Assembly: GCF_000717275.1 (NCBI RefSeq)
Contig: NZ_JNYV01000004.1
Coordinates: forward strand, 620,001-684,000
Direction: 5' to 3'
From: Kitasatospora arboriphila
GTDB taxonomy: Bacteria; Actinomycetota; Actinomycetes; Mycobacteriales; Mycobacteriaceae
DNA length: 64,000 bases
The position numbers were made by a program, and so were the translations under genes. The notes below the pieces were generated by a model. It did no database searches and had not been told where the DNA came from. It was given only the letters and a program-made list of their open reading frames with translations. Shown here piece after piece: positions 24,833 through 34,243 of the stretch (within the stretch, counting starts at the first letter, position 1; the number at the start of each line of letters is the position of its first letter).

Positions 24833-26860
24833 GTGAGAGCTACCGCCCACGGTCTCGCCGACAAGATCGGTGACTCCGCGCTTCGCCGGATCGCGCTGGT
24901 GCTCGGGGCCGGCGCGGTGACGTGCATCGTGGGAGCGCTTGTGCTCCACCGTGAACTCACCGAACGTGTGACTGCCGAGCCGATGTTCGCGAGTGATCTC
25001 GTGCTCGGTTCGGTATGGCCTGTGGCGGGTGTTGTGCTGCTGTGGCACCAGCCGCGAAATCGCTGCGGCTGGCTGTTGGTGTCGACGGGGTTGATCAGTG
25101 TCTACCTGCTCCTCGGCCAGTACAGCGTCTGGAATGCGAGAGTCTCGTCCCTGCCGGGTTCAGCGATGGCCGACTGGGTTTCGATGTTCGGCTTCGGCGT
25201 CTACTTCGTTGTGCTCCCGCTGCTCACATTGATGTTCCCCGGGGGCGGATTCGGGTCGCGGCCCGAGAAGATGCTGGCAATCTCCGCGCTCTCGGCCGCG
25301 ATGGCGGCCGTCGGCGCGCGAATGGTGGTTCCAGGTCGCGCTGATGTCGACGCGGCTGTGCAGAATCCCATCGGTATCGATGTGCTGGAGCCGCTGAACT
25401 ACGTGACGTTGGTGAGTTCGTTTTATTGCCTGGCGGTGGCGACGCCGCTCGCGGTGGTCGCGCTGGTGTTGCGGACGCGACGCGCGGTCGGGGTGCAGCG
25501 GGCGCAGTTGCAGTGGTTCATGGTCGGCGGCATCGTCATGGCCTGCGCGCTCATCTTGGCGCTCCTGCTCGGTGAGACCGGGCCGGGCAACACGGCGTTT
25601 GTCATCGCGCTGCTGGCGCCCCCGGTGGCGGTCGTGTCGGCGACCCTGCGTTTTCGTCTGGTCGACGCCGAGTTCGCCCTGAGTCGTTCGATCGTGCTGG
25701 TCCTCGTGGTCGCTCTGGTGGCCGCGGGCGGCGGCCTGATGCTGTGGCGACTGGATCCAGAGCTGGCAGGATCCCGAGCCGGAGTCGCCGTTGTGGTGGT
25801 GCTTGTTCTGGGAGCGTTTGCCGTGCGCGTAGTGCTCCAACGGGTGATCGACAACTGGTGGTTCCCGCAACTGCGCGGCAGCCGCACCCTGGCGCCGCGG
25901 ATCTCCGAGGCGGTGACGCTGTCGTCGGAGCCGCGTGAAGCGCTCACCGACTTGATCTCGGCATTGCGTACGGAGTTACGTATGCCGTACGTGGCCTTCG
26001 ACGGTGTGGTGCGGGCCGAGCAAGGGATTCGGCCTGCCCACGTGGTCACCATCGACGCAATTGCGCTGGGACGCAGAGTCGGTCAGCTCGAGGTCGCACC
26101 GCGGCGCGTCGGTGAGGGGTTCAGCGCTGAAGAACGCCGACTCCTCGAACAGGTCGCGGCACACGCAGCGATGATGGCTTACGCCACGTCGCTGGTGGCC
26201 GAGACCGAGCACTCTCGTGCCCGTATCGTCGCGGCCCGGGAAGAGGAACGACGACGGCTGCGCAATGATCTGCACGACGGGGTGGGCCCGGGTCTTGCGG
26301 GGATCGCCCTGCAGATGGATGCACTGGCCGCCGAGCTCCGCCGGAAGGGTGATGATGCCCACGCGGACAAGGCCGATGGGATCCGGGACCGGGTCCGCGA
26401 AGCCGTGGTCCAGGTACGTGCGGTGTCTCGTGGTCTGCGGCCACCGGTTCTGGATCAGCTGGGTCTGGCACAGGCGCTGCGTCAACTCGTGGACGGTCTC
26501 GGTGCCATCGAAGGCGTTGTGCAGCTCGATGACATGGGTGAACTGCCTGCGGCCGCGGAGGTCGCCACCTACACCATCGCCGCCGAGGCGGTCACCAACG
26601 TGGTGCACCACAGCGCGGCGTCACGGGTGAGGATCGATGTGGAATGCGACGAGGAGAACCTCGAGCTCCGGGTCAGCGACAACGGTCGAGGAATGCCCGG
26701 CCGGCCGACACCTGGCGTGGGATTGATGAGCATGCGGCAGCGTGCCGCCGAAGTGGGTGGCCGCGTGGAACACCTTGCCGCCCAAGGGGGAGGAACGGTG
26801 GTGCGGTTGGTGGTGCCCATCGCGTCTGTCGCTGTGCCGAGAGAGGCTGTGCGTCAATGA
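24833..26860 (+). CDS. Membrane sensor histidine kinase, NarL-type (HisKA_3)
   Basis: This sensor kinase has about 675 residues from the GTG at 24833. The N-terminal half has roughly eight to ten membrane segments, followed by a GAF-like region (about 370-450). The HisKA_3 phosphoacceptor region contains RNDLHDGVGPGLAGIAL. The ATPase domain shows the N box AAEAVTNVVHHS, G1 DNGRGMPG and G2 GVGLMSMRQRAAEVGG. The signal is unknown; similar actinobacterial kinases sense membrane or envelope state. The stop overlaps the response-regulator start by 4 bases (ATGA). Longer in-frame extension to 24554 gives a Pro/Ser-rich sequence with no family likeness, so it was not used. Confidence 0.9.
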   Translation: MRATAHGLADKIGDSALRRIALVLGAGAVTCIVGALVLHRELTERVTAEPMFASDLVLGSVWPVAGVVLLWHQPRNRCGWLLVSTGLISVYLLLGQYSVWNARVSSLPGSAMADWVSMFGFGVYFVVLPLLTLMFPGGGFGSRPEKMLAISALSAAMAAVGARMVVPGRADVDAAVQNPIGIDVLEPLNYVTLVSSFYCLAVATPLAVVALVLRTRRAVGVQRAQLQWFMVGGIVMACALILALLLGETGPGNTAFVIALLAPPVAVVSATLRFRLVDAEFALSRSIVLVLVVALVAAGGGLMLWRLDPELAGSRAGVAVVVVLVLGAFAVRVVLQRVIDNWWFPQLRGSRTLAPRISEAVTLSSEPREALTDLISALRTELRMPYVAFDGVVRAEQGIRPAHVVTIDAIALGRRVGQLEVAPRRVGEGFSAEERRLLEQVAAHAAMMAYATSLVAETEHSRARIVAAREEERRRLRNDLHDGVGPGLAGIALQMDALAAELRRKGDDAHADKADGIRDRVREAVVQVRAVSRGLRPPVLDQLGLAQALRQLVDGLGAIEGVVQLDDMGELPAAAEVATYTIAAEAVTNVVHHSAASRVRIDVECDEENLELRVSDNGRGMPGRPTPGVGLMSMRQRAAEVGGRVEHLAAQGGGTVVRLVVPIASVAVPREAVRQ

Positions 26861-27510
26861 CATCGGTGCTCGTGGTTGACGACCATGCGCTATTTCGCGC
26901 AGGTATGCTCGCGGTGCTGTCGGCGATGGACGACGTCGAGGTCGTCGGGGAAGCCGCCGACGGCGAGTCGGCGCTCCGGGCCGTCGAAGAACTACGGCCG
27001 CAGGTGGTGCTCATGGACTTGCGGATGCCCGGTATCGGTGGGCTCGCGGCCACGGCGCGGGTGGTGGACAGGTATCCGGACGTCGCAGTGGTGGTCCTGA
27101 CGATGAGCGAGGACCCTGACTCGGTCTTCGCAGCCCTGCGGGCCGGCGCCCGAGGCTATCTGCTCAAGGAAGCCGAGGCCGGTGATGTGCACCGCACGAT
27201 TGCGGCGGTCGCCAGGGGGGAGGCCGTCTTCGGACCCCGCGTCGCCGAACAGGTGGTCGGGTTCTTCTCGGCGATGGCCCCGAACAGTGCTGGACCCCAG
27301 GCCTTTCCGGAGCTGACGAGCCGTGAGCGCGAAGTCCTGGAACTGATGGCCCGGGGTTTGGACAACGCTGCCATCGCCCGCCGGTTGTTCCTGTCCGAGA
27401 AGACCGTTCGCAACCGGGTCAGTGAGATCCTGGCCAAGATGCGTGCTCGGACGAGGGCGGAGGCGGTGGCCAGGGCGAGGGACGCAGGTGTGGGAGGACA
27501 GCCCGCCTGA
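26857..27510 (+). CDS. LuxR/NarL-family response regulator
   Basis: This 217-residue response regulator pairs with the kinase just upstream. The receiver domain starts VLVVDDHALFRAGML (acidic pair), with the phospho-acceptor Asp in VVLMDLRMPGIGG at about residue 54 and a conserved Lys in GARGYLLKEAEAG. The C-terminal LuxR helix-turn-helix reads LTSREREVLELMARGLDNAA, then IARRLFLSEKTVRNRVSEIL. It should bind DNA as a dimer when phosphorylated. Its targets are unknown; the divergent membrane-protein gene and itself are the nearest candidates. Translation is probably coupled to the kinase through the ATGA overlap. Confidence 0.95.
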   Translation: MTSVLVVDDHALFRAGMLAVLSAMDDVEVVGEAADGESALRAVEELRPQVVLMDLRMPGIGGLAATARVVDRYPDVAVVVLTMSEDPDSVFAALRAGARGYLLKEAEAGDVHRTIAAVARGEAVFGPRVAEQVVGFFSAMAPNSAGPQAFPELTSREREVLELMARGLDNAAIARRLFLSEKTVRNRVSEILAKMRARTRAEAVARARDAGVGGQPA

Positions 27511-27621
27511 CGCGACGGGGTGATGTCGGAGGCTGGTGGTAGCCTGCGCCCGACGGGCGTGTGCGCTCTCCGAGTTGGCGAAAGCTGTTGCTCGACAGCA
27601 TAAATCTGCAAATCGGGTCTT

Positions 27622-27637
27622 GCGAACATGTGTTCGA
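27622..27637. promoter_or_regulatory. LexA/SOS-box-like palindrome upstream of second HNH gene
   Basis: GCGAACATGTGTTCGA matches TCGAAC-N4-GTTCGA at all fixed positions but the first (G for T). It lies 84 bases before the ATG at 27721, a normal operator position. LexA control and damage induction are likely, as for 13E12 genes in mycobacteria. Confidence 0.7.
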
Positions 27638-27720
27638 ATGCGGTAATATGAAGGCATCAATCGGGCAGCTGGCGCAGAGTTCGATCGGCGCACCTGCTGT
27701 GGGGGTCCCTGGGGAGGGGT

Positions 27721-28935
27721 ATGAGGATGCGGATTCTCGATGTGGTCGACGATGTGATGGGGTTGGTCGTTCCGGATGACCCACCGGGTGTTGTGGGTCT
27801 GATCAAGGACTTGATCACCCTTCGCAATGCGACCGAGTGCAAGTTGTCTGCTGCAGCAGCTCATATCGAACGGCTGGGGATAGCGAAGAAGTCAGGGACC
27901 ACCACCTCGAAGTTGTTGCAAGCCAATGGGGTGGCTCCAGCGGTTGCGTCACGGTGGTTGCGGATCGGGACCGGACTGACCGGTTTGGATCGCACCGCCG
28001 GTTACTTTCGCGATGGATTCCTGTCGACCGAACATGTTGATGCGGTGGTCAGGGGGCGCGCGCACGTCGCGGCCCGGGCCGGCTCCGAGATGGTTGCCGA
28101 GGAGCGAGTGGACATCGAACGGAAATTGTTGAGCCACGCCATCTCCGGCGCCTCACCCGACGAGGTGGGCAAGGCCGCGCGCAAGCTCGGAAATCAGGTC
28201 TCTGGGAACACGGGTGGGCTCCCGGCGTCCGAGGATTCGGCGATGAACACCGTGGACTTTGCAGTTGTCGACGGTCGGTTCGTGGGAGAGTTCGATCTCG
28301 ATGCGGTGATGGGGGAGAAGATGCGATCTGCCCTGAACGTCTGGAGCAAGCCGCGCCCTGAGCCCGACGGAAGTGAAGATCGCCGGTCCCCGGCGCAGCG
28401 CAGAGCCGATGCCCTGCACCAGCTATTGGACTGCGGTGGTGGACGAACATCGGCGCCGGCCCCGAGAACGGAAGTGATCGTGACTGTTCCGGCCGATGAA
28501 CCCGATCGCGCATCGTTGCGGTGGATGGGTCCCATCACCGAAGCCACTGCCGCCGCGCTTGCCTGCGACTCGTCCATCACATCGGTGACCTTGGACGGCC
28601 AAGAGGTGCCGATTGATTTGAGCCCACCACGCCGCCTGTTCACCGGGCTGCTGCGCAAGGCGATCATCATCCGGGACGCGTGCTGTGTGAAATGCGGGGC
28701 ACCCGCGGAATGGTCCGACTGCCATCACATCGTCCACTGGCAAGAAGGAGGCCCGACCACCCTGGAGAACGGGTGCCTGTTGTGCCGCACCTGCCACCGC
28801 GCAGTTCACAACACGGGCTGGGACGTTGTCATGGGGCCAGACAGACACCCATGGCTGCTACCGCCCGCTGACGTGGATCCGCTGCGAAAACCCCTGCCGG
28901 CCTACAACCGTAGGACGCTCACCCTCGCTGCGTGA
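27721..28935 (+). CDS. DUF222/HNH endonuclease (13E12 repeat family)
   Basis: This 404-residue protein is a second, divergent member of the DUF222-HNH family. The DUF222 region spans about residues 10-310. The HNH nuclease domain follows: CVKCGAPAEWSDCHHIVHW, then ENGCLLCRTCHRAVHNTGW, with two CxxC zinc pairs and the H-N-H residues intact. Unlike the first copy at 4760 it reads through to a complete C-terminus. The start ATG at 27721 has a GGGGAGGGG site just upstream. It is preceded by an SOS-box-like palindrome and stands alone. The biochemical role of this family is unknown; nuclease activity is inferred from the motif. Confidence 0.92.
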   Translation: MRMRILDVVDDVMGLVVPDDPPGVVGLIKDLITLRNATECKLSAAAAHIERLGIAKKSGTTTSKLLQANGVAPAVASRWLRIGTGLTGLDRTAGYFRDGFLSTEHVDAVVRGRAHVAARAGSEMVAEERVDIERKLLSHAISGASPDEVGKAARKLGNQVSGNTGGLPASEDSAMNTVDFAVVDGRFVGEFDLDAVMGEKMRSALNVWSKPRPEPDGSEDRRSPAQRRADALHQLLDCGGGRTSAPAPRTEVIVTVPADEPDRASLRWMGPITEATAAALACDSSITSVTLDGQEVPIDLSPPRRLFTGLLRKAIIIRDACCVKCGAPAEWSDCHHIVHWQEGGPTTLENGCLLCRTCHRAVHNTGWDVVMGPDRHPWLLPPADVDPLRKPLPAYNRRTLTLAA

Positions 28936-29071
28936 ATGCGGCCGAACCGCACAAAGCTGCAAACCCACACCGAACTGCTGGGCCGATAGGTCGATAGACC
29001 CACTCGCAACCCGGCCCACGGCCGGAACTGCGATGGAACATTGACAACTCCACAGTGTGAACCGCCCGCGA

Positions 29072-30067
29072 TCAGCGGACGGTACGAGCCAGAGTCAGAC
29101 CCCGGGCGAGTCTGCGGATGTTGTCGGCGATGTCCCGAACCCGTCCCACGAAGGTGTCGTGCGTGACGCCGGACGAATGGGGCGTCATCAGCAGATTGGG
29201 GAGTTCGGCAAAGGGCAGATCGCCCGGCACACCGCGACCATCCGAGCCGGGGTACGAGTACCAGACGTCGATGGCGGCCGCACGAATGGTGTTTGTGCTG
29301 AGGGCATCGTAGAGAGCCTGCTGCTGAACAAGTGGCCCCCGTCCGACGTTGATCATGACTCCATCTGAACCGAGGGCCTCGAACTCCGCGGGACCGATCA
29401 TTCCTCGGGTATGAGCGTTCAGCGGTGCCGAGACGACAACGACGTCGGACTCGGTCATCAAGCGGCTAAGGTCGGTGGCATCTCCTGCCCATGACAGGCC
29501 GTGTGCTTCGGCGTCGACGGTGCCGCGGCCGGTAACCGCCGACGCGGTGCACCCCAACGTGCGCAGCAGGTTCCAGCTCTTCGACCCGATGTGGCCGAAC
29601 CCCACGAAGCCGATGTGCGCGTCGCGCATGGTGAGGGGCTGGGGAAGGGAATCGTCGTACACCGATGTCGCCCACACTCCTTGGCGGAGTGCCCGATCGT
29701 GGGCGAGGAAACCACGGCGCAGCATGACGGACGTGGACAACACGTATTCGGCGATCGAATCCTCGTGATGGAACGTGTTGGCGACTTTGGTGCGAGGCCC
29801 GAGCGCGTCGAATGCGACATTGTCGGTGCCCGCCCCTGCCACGTGCACCAGTTGCAGTCGCGGGGCGGCGGTTGCCATTGCTGTGGTGAACCTGCCGCCC
29901 ACGTACACATCGGCTGCCGGGAGATCGCTGATGATCGCCCGCTCGTCGAAGCGTTGGTGCCACCGGACCTCACTCTCGGCAGGCAGCAAGCTCTCGAACA
30001 ACTCACGATGCGGCAGCAGATTCCGGTCGCCGGCGACGATCACCATCCGCCCCAATGGATCGCTCAT
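29072..30067 (-). CDS. D-isomer-specific 2-hydroxyacid dehydrogenase
   Basis: This 331-residue NAD(P)-dependent dehydrogenase has the Rossmann motif [13 protein letters not shown] at about residue 152. The conserved Arg lies in [12 protein letters not shown], the Glu/Asp region around [10 protein letters not shown] and the His in [12 protein letters not shown]. The family reduces 2-oxoacids to D-2-hydroxyacids, for example glyoxylate, hydroxypyruvate or phosphoglycerate. It is the last gene of the transporter-TauE-gudD series and overlaps gudD by 4 bases, so its substrate is probably a hexarate-derived or imported hydroxyacid. A second member of the family lies across the divergent promoter at 38204. 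Confidence 0.9.
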   Translation of the reverse strand: MSDPLGRMVIVAGDRNLLPHRELFESLLPAESEVRWHQRFDERAIISDLPAADVYVGGRFTTAMATAAPRLQLVHVAGAGTDNVAFDALGPRTKVANTFHHEDSIAEYVLSTSVMLRRGFLAHDRALRQGVWATSVYDDSLPQPLTMRDAHIGFVGFGHIGSKSWNLLRTLGCTASAVTGRGTVDAEAHGLSWAGDATDLSRLMTESDVVVVSAPLNAHTRGMIGPAEFEALGSDGVMINVGRGPLVQQQALYDALSTNTIRAAAIDVWYSYPGSDGRGVPGDLPFAELPNLLMTPHSSGVTHDTFVGRVRDIADNIRRLARGLTLARTVR

Positions 30068-31422
30068 GCCCGCACCAGCGCTGGACGCTTGCTGTCGAAA
30101 CTCCAGCCCGGTACCAGGAACTGCATCCCGACCGAATCATCGCGGGACCCCAGACCCTCGCGGAGGTACAGCTCGTGTGCGAGCTCGACCTGGTCCATGT
30201 CGAGCTCGACACCGAGTCCGGGCCGGTCGGGAACCGTGAGGTGACCGTCGATGATCTCGAACGGCTCCTTGGTGATCCGCTGACCGTCCTGCCAGATCCA
30301 GTGGGTGTCGATGGCCGTGATGTCGCCGGGTGCGGCAGCGGCAACGTGGGTGAACATGGCCAGTGAGACGTCGAAGTGGTTGTTGGAGTGCGATCCCCAC
30401 GTCAGGCCCCACACATCGCAGAGCTGCGCCACCCGCACCGATCCGGCCATCGTCCAGAAGTGGGGATCGGCCAATGGGATGTCGACCGCTCCGGATCGGA
30501 TGGTGTGCCCCAACTCCCGCCAGTCGGTGGCGATCATGTTGGTGGCGGTGGGCAGCCCGGTGGCCCTCTTGAACTCACTCATCACTTCACGCCCGGAGAA
30601 GCCGCCCTCGGGTCCGACCGGATCCTCGGCGTAGGCGAGCACGTCGCGCAGTTCGCGGCAGGTCTCGATCGCCTCCGAGAGCAGCCAGCCGCCATTCGGA
30701 TCAAGCGTAATGCGCGCGGCCGGGAAGCGTTCGGCGAGCGCGGTCACCGCGGCCGCTTCCTCCTGGGGGGCGAGAACCCCGCCCTTGAGTTTGAAGTCGG
30801 AGAAGCCATAACGATCGTGCGCGGCCTCGGCGAGGGCGACGACAGCCTCGGGGGTCAGCGCCTCCTGGTGCCGTAGTCGAAGCCAGTCGTCGGACTCACC
30901 GGAACCGTCGAGGTAGTCGAGTCCCGTCTTGGTGCGGTCGCCGACGAAGAACAGATATCCCAGTGCCTGCACGCGCTCACGCTGCTGGCCGTCGCCGAGG
31001 AGGGCGGCAACCGGCACTCCGAGATGTTGGCCCAACAGGTCGAGCAAAGCGGATTCGACAGCGGTGACGGCGTGGACAGTGGTGCGAAGATCAAACGTCT
31101 GATTGCCTCGCCCACCCGAGTCACGGTCGGCGAAGGCGCGCCGCATGTCGCCGAGAATTGCGTTGTGGTCGCCCACGTGGCGTCCGACCACCAGGTCGAT
31201 TGCGTCGCACAGGGTCTGACGAATTGGTTCGCCGCCCGGCACCTCGCCGACCCCGGTGTTCCCGTCTGCATCGGTGATCATCACCAGGTTCCGGGTGAAG
31301 AACGGAGCATGTGCCCCGGACAGGTTGAGCAGCATGCTGTCGCGGCCGGCGATCGGGATCACCCGCATCTCGGTGACCGCGGGAGCACCACGCGATACTC
31401 GCGATGTGGCTGATGACGTCAT
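30064..31422 (-). CDS. gudD: Glucarate dehydratase, enolase superfamily (copy 1)
   Basis: This 452-residue enolase-superfamily enzyme is close in length to E. coli GudD. The catalytic Lys pair is in DFKLKGGV, and the metal ligands are the Asp in TLDPNGGW, the Glu in AYAEDPVG and the Asn in ATNMIATDW. The catalytic His is in GSHSNNHFD, with a further Asp in AIDTHWIW. It should dehydrate D-glucarate (and perhaps L-idarate) to 5-dehydro-4-deoxy-D-glucarate. The ATG at 31422 is preceded by an AAAGG site. It sits between the TauE permease and a D-2-hydroxyacid dehydrogenase in one series on this strand with the ABC transporter. A second, different copy is at 40642. Confidence 0.92.
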   Translation of the reverse strand: MTSSATSRVSRGAPAVTEMRVIPIAGRDSMLLNLSGAHAPFFTRNLVMITDADGNTGVGEVPGGEPIRQTLCDAIDLVVGRHVGDHNAILGDMRRAFADRDSGGRGNQTFDLRTTVHAVTAVESALLDLLGQHLGVPVAALLGDGQQRERVQALGYLFFVGDRTKTGLDYLDGSGESDDWLRLRHQEALTPEAVVALAEAAHDRYGFSDFKLKGGVLAPQEEAAAVTALAERFPAARITLDPNGGWLLSEAIETCRELRDVLAYAEDPVGPEGGFSGREVMSEFKRATGLPTATNMIATDWRELGHTIRSGAVDIPLADPHFWTMAGSVRVAQLCDVWGLTWGSHSNNHFDVSLAMFTHVAAAAPGDITAIDTHWIWQDGQRITKEPFEIIDGHLTVPDRPGLGVELDMDQVELAHELYLREGLGSRDDSVGMQFLVPGWSFDSKRPALVRA

Positions 31423-31447
31423 GGTGGAGCCTTTCGCTGTTGTGATT

Positions 31448-32164
31448 TCAGATGATCTGCTGCCCGATGAGCAGGACAGCCCCCACCGAGGAGATGGCGA
31501 TGGAGACCCGGCGTAGCCGCACCGGGTCGAGCAATGTGTTGACGAATCGAGAGGCCGCGTAGCCCAGCACAATCGCCGGGATGAGAATCAGGAACATCTC
31601 GGCGTTCTCCCGTTCGATGGCACCGGCGGCGGCCAGCACCGCGATGGACATCAACGACCCGACCAAGAAGAACGCGCTCATGTTCCCGCGCAGCCGGGGG
31701 CCGCTTGATCCCTGCAACACCAAAGCCATCGGCGGACCACCGATCGAGGTCGCGGTGCCGAGCAGGCCCGACGCAGCGCCCGCTGTCGCGAGGTTTCGTC
31801 GCCGCGGCGGTGGCGCCCAACCCATCGTCGCCATGACAACACCGGCCAGCACCACGGCCGCGAGCAGCAACGCGAGCCCGCGTTCGGGCAGGAACAGCAG
31901 CAGCAATGCCCCCGCGATGGTGCCGGGGACACGGCCCGCCAGCGCCCACCCGGTGCCCCTGAGGTCGAGGCTCTGCCGTTCGCGGACCACCACGAGCAGC
32001 GTCACCACCACCGCGGACATGATCAGCGTGCCCGGGATGAGCGATGGATCGACCAGGGCGACGATCGGTGCGGCAAGCATCCCCATGCCGAACCCGATCG
32101 ATGCCTGCATGCAGGCAGCAGCGAACACTGCCACGCTGATTACGACGAGAGCTGTGATGCTCAC
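31448..32164 (-). CDS. TauE/SafE family membrane permease
   Basis: This 238-residue permease has about eight hydrophobic helices. The family signature is seen in [20 protein letters not shown] near the start and the related [20 protein letters not shown] in the second half. TauE/SafE proteins move sulfite, sulfonates or small organic acids, often as exporters. The GTG at 32164 overlaps the upstream ABC gene stop by 4 bases, which also fixes the start. Its place between a peptide-type ABC system and glucarate dehydratase suggests a carboxylate substrate, but this is inference from context. Confidence 0.87.
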   Translation of the reverse strand: MSITALVVISVAVFAAACMQASIGFGMGMLAAPIVALVDPSLIPGTLIMSAVVVTLLVVVRERQSLDLRGTGWALAGRVPGTIAGALLLLFLPERGLALLLAAVVLAGVVMATMGWAPPPRRRNLATAGAASGLLGTATSIGGPPMALVLQGSSGPRLRGNMSAFFLVGSLMSIAVLAAAGAIERENAEMFLILIPAIVLGYAASRFVNTLLDPVRLRRVSIAISSVGAVLLIGQQII

Positions 32165-33228
32165 CCGACCGCAGCGGGCATACCGAGCGACACCGCGTTG
32201 CGCGGGTGGAAGCACTCAGCCACGTGTGCCGGACCGCTCAGTGCCGCCCGGATCGACTTGCTCTGTGGAACGTCGGCGGCGACGGGCGGCGCCGACTCCG
32301 CGCATTCGGAAGTCGCGTGCAAGCATCGAGTACGAAAGCGGCAGCCCGACGGCGGATTCAGCGGCGAGGGCACTTCGCCCTCCAGGATGATCCGGGTGCG
32401 CCGGGTTCCGGGGTCGAGGGTGGGCGCCGCGGACATCAGAGCTTCGGTATAGGGGTGCATCGGGGTGTCGAAAACTGCTTCGGTAGGCCCTGTTTCGACG
32501 ATGCGACCGAGATACATGACGGCGACGCGATCAGCCACGTGCCGCACGACCGACAGGTCGTGCGAGATGAAGACGTAGGAGATGCCGAGTTGCTGCTGCA
32601 GGTCGTTGAGCAGGTTGAGCACCTGGGCCTGCACCGAGAGGTCCAGTGCCGACACCGGCTCGTCACAGATGACCACCGACGGGTTGAGGGCCAGCGCTCG
32701 GGCGATTCCCAGCCGCTGGCGCTGTCCACCGGAGAACTCTTGTGGTGAGCGGTGCTCGTCGCTGGGGCGTAGACCCACCAGATGCAGGAGTTCGCGCACC
32801 CGAGCGGCCCTGTCTCGCTTGGACTTGTAGAGGGTCTTGTGGGTCCGCCACGGCTCGGAGATGATCTCGGCGGCCGTCATCCGGGCGTTGAGTGAGGCAT
32901 ACGGATCCTGGAACACCATCTGGACGCGGCGACGCAGGGCGAGCATGTCCTTGCCCTTGAGGGTGTACGGATCGACGCCATCCCAGCTGACCGTCCCGGC
33001 GTCGGGACGCTCCAGCATCATCAGAGTGCGGGCGAGAGTTGATTTGCCACAACCGGATTCACCAACCAGACCCAGCGTCTCACCGGGGGCGAGATCGAGG
33101 TCGATCCCGTCGAGCGCCTTGAGCTCGGTCTTGCCGTCTTTGCCCGCCGGCACCCGGAACGTCTTGGTGAGGTCGCGGACCTCGAGGACCGACGATCCCG
33201 TCGATCTCGGTTGTGTGGACTCAGACAT
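32161..33228 (-). CDS. dppF: Oligopeptide-type ABC transporter ATP-binding protein (DppF-like)
   Basis: This 355-residue ABC ATPase is of the dipeptide/oligopeptide class. Walker A is GESGCGKSTLART, the signature SGGQRQRLGIARAL and Walker B VICDEPVSALD, followed by the switch His in VFISHDLSVVRH. The C-terminal OppC_N-like extension has the Cys pattern GCRFRTRCLHATSEC, which is typical of this subfamily. The 5' end overlaps the previous ATPase gene by 8 bases and the 3' end overlaps the permease gene by 4. It would power uptake together with the partner ATPase at 33221. Confidence 0.93.
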   Translation of the reverse strand: MSESTQPRSTGSSVLEVRDLTKTFRVPAGKDGKTELKALDGIDLDLAPGETLGLVGESGCGKSTLARTLMMLERPDAGTVSWDGVDPYTLKGKDMLALRRRVQMVFQDPYASLNARMTAAEIISEPWRTHKTLYKSKRDRAARVRELLHLVGLRPSDEHRSPQEFSGGQRQRLGIARALALNPSVVICDEPVSALDLSVQAQVLNLLNDLQQQLGISYVFISHDLSVVRHVADRVAVMYLGRIVETGPTEAVFDTPMHPYTEALMSAAPTLDPGTRRTRIILEGEVPSPLNPPSGCRFRTRCLHATSECAESAPPVAADVPQSKSIRAALSGPAHVAECFHPRNAVSLGMPAAVG

Positions 33229-34243
33229 TGCCGACCTCCTCGGTGAAATGACATGCCGCGGAACGGCCGGTGGCGATTGACTTCAGTGCAGGTCGGGAGG
33301 TGGCGCAAATGTCCTGTGCCAGGGGGCATCGGGCCTGGTACACGCACCCGGTCGGGATCGAGTGCAGGTCCGGGGGAGTGCCACCGATGGACTTGAGATC
33401 GTCGCCCCGTTTGGCGTTCACGGGCACCGAGTCGAGCAGCCCCTTGGTGTAGGGGTGTCTCGGACGGGAGAACACCTCGGCGACCGGCCCGGTCTCGACA
33501 ACGTTGCCGGCGTACATGATTGCCACGCGGTCGGCCTGCTCGGCCACGAGTGCCAGGTCGTGGGTGATCAAGATGACCGCCATGTCGAACTCGGCCCGCA
33601 GGTTCTGCAACAGGGACATGATCTGTGCCTGCACGGTGACATCGAGCGCGGTCGTCGGCTCGTCGGCGAGGAGCACCTTGGGGCTCAGGGCCACCGCCAT
33701 CGCGATCAGCAGTCGTTGGCGCATGCCGCCCGAGAACTGATGGGGGTAGGAGTCGACTCGCGACTCGGGCTCGGGGATGCCGACGTGCTCCATCAGCCGG
33801 ATGGCCTCGCGTTTGGCGGCCCGCGCAGACATCCCGCGATGGATACGGAACGGCTCGGCGAGCTGGGTACCGACCGTGTACACGGGGTTGAGCGCGGTCA
33901 GCGCGTCCTGGAAGACGATTGCCAGTTCGGTTCCGGCGACCTGGCGGCGCTTGCGTTTGCTCGCCGTCGTCAGGTTGGTGTCCCCGAGCATCACCGTGCC
34001 GTCGGTGACATCCGCGATCGGGTCCAAGAGCCCGACCAGGGCTTGGGCGGTCATGGACTTGCCACATCCGGACTCACCCAGCAGGGCCAGCGTCTCGCCG
34101 CGGCGGGCGACAAACGAGACGTGGTCGACGGCCCGCACCACCCCGGTGGGCGTGCGCAGGTCGACGGTCAGGTCGGTGACGTCCAGGGCGATCCGCTCGT
34201 CGGCGGTGGTCGCGCCGGGATCGGCGATGGCTGGTGCGCTCAT
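33221..34243 (-). CDS. dppD: Oligopeptide-type ABC transporter ATP-binding protein (DppD-like)
   Basis: This 340-residue ATPase is paired with the one downstream. Walker A is GESGCGKSMTAQAL, the signature SGGMRQRLLIAMA and Walker B VLLADEPTTALD, with switch His in LITHDLALVAE. The C-terminal Cys-containing segment VYQARCPLAQDIC is typical of the DppD/OppD group. The ATG at 34243 overlaps the permease stop (ATGA), which supports this start over longer in-frame extensions that cover the permease gene. The two ATPases form the nucleotide-binding pair of the importer. Confidence 0.93.
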   Translation of the reverse strand: MSAPAIADPGATTADERIALDVTDLTVDLRTPTGVVRAVDHVSFVARRGETLALLGESGCGKSMTAQALVGLLDPIADVTDGTVMLGDTNLTTASKRKRRQVAGTELAIVFQDALTALNPVYTVGTQLAEPFRIHRGMSARAAKREAIRLMEHVGIPEPESRVDSYPHQFSGGMRQRLLIAMAVALSPKVLLADEPTTALDVTVQAQIMSLLQNLRAEFDMAVILITHDLALVAEQADRVAIMYAGNVVETGPVAEVFSRPRHPYTKGLLDSVPVNAKRGDDLKSIGGTPPDLHSIPTGCVYQARCPLAQDICATSRPALKSIATGRSAACHFTEEVGNV

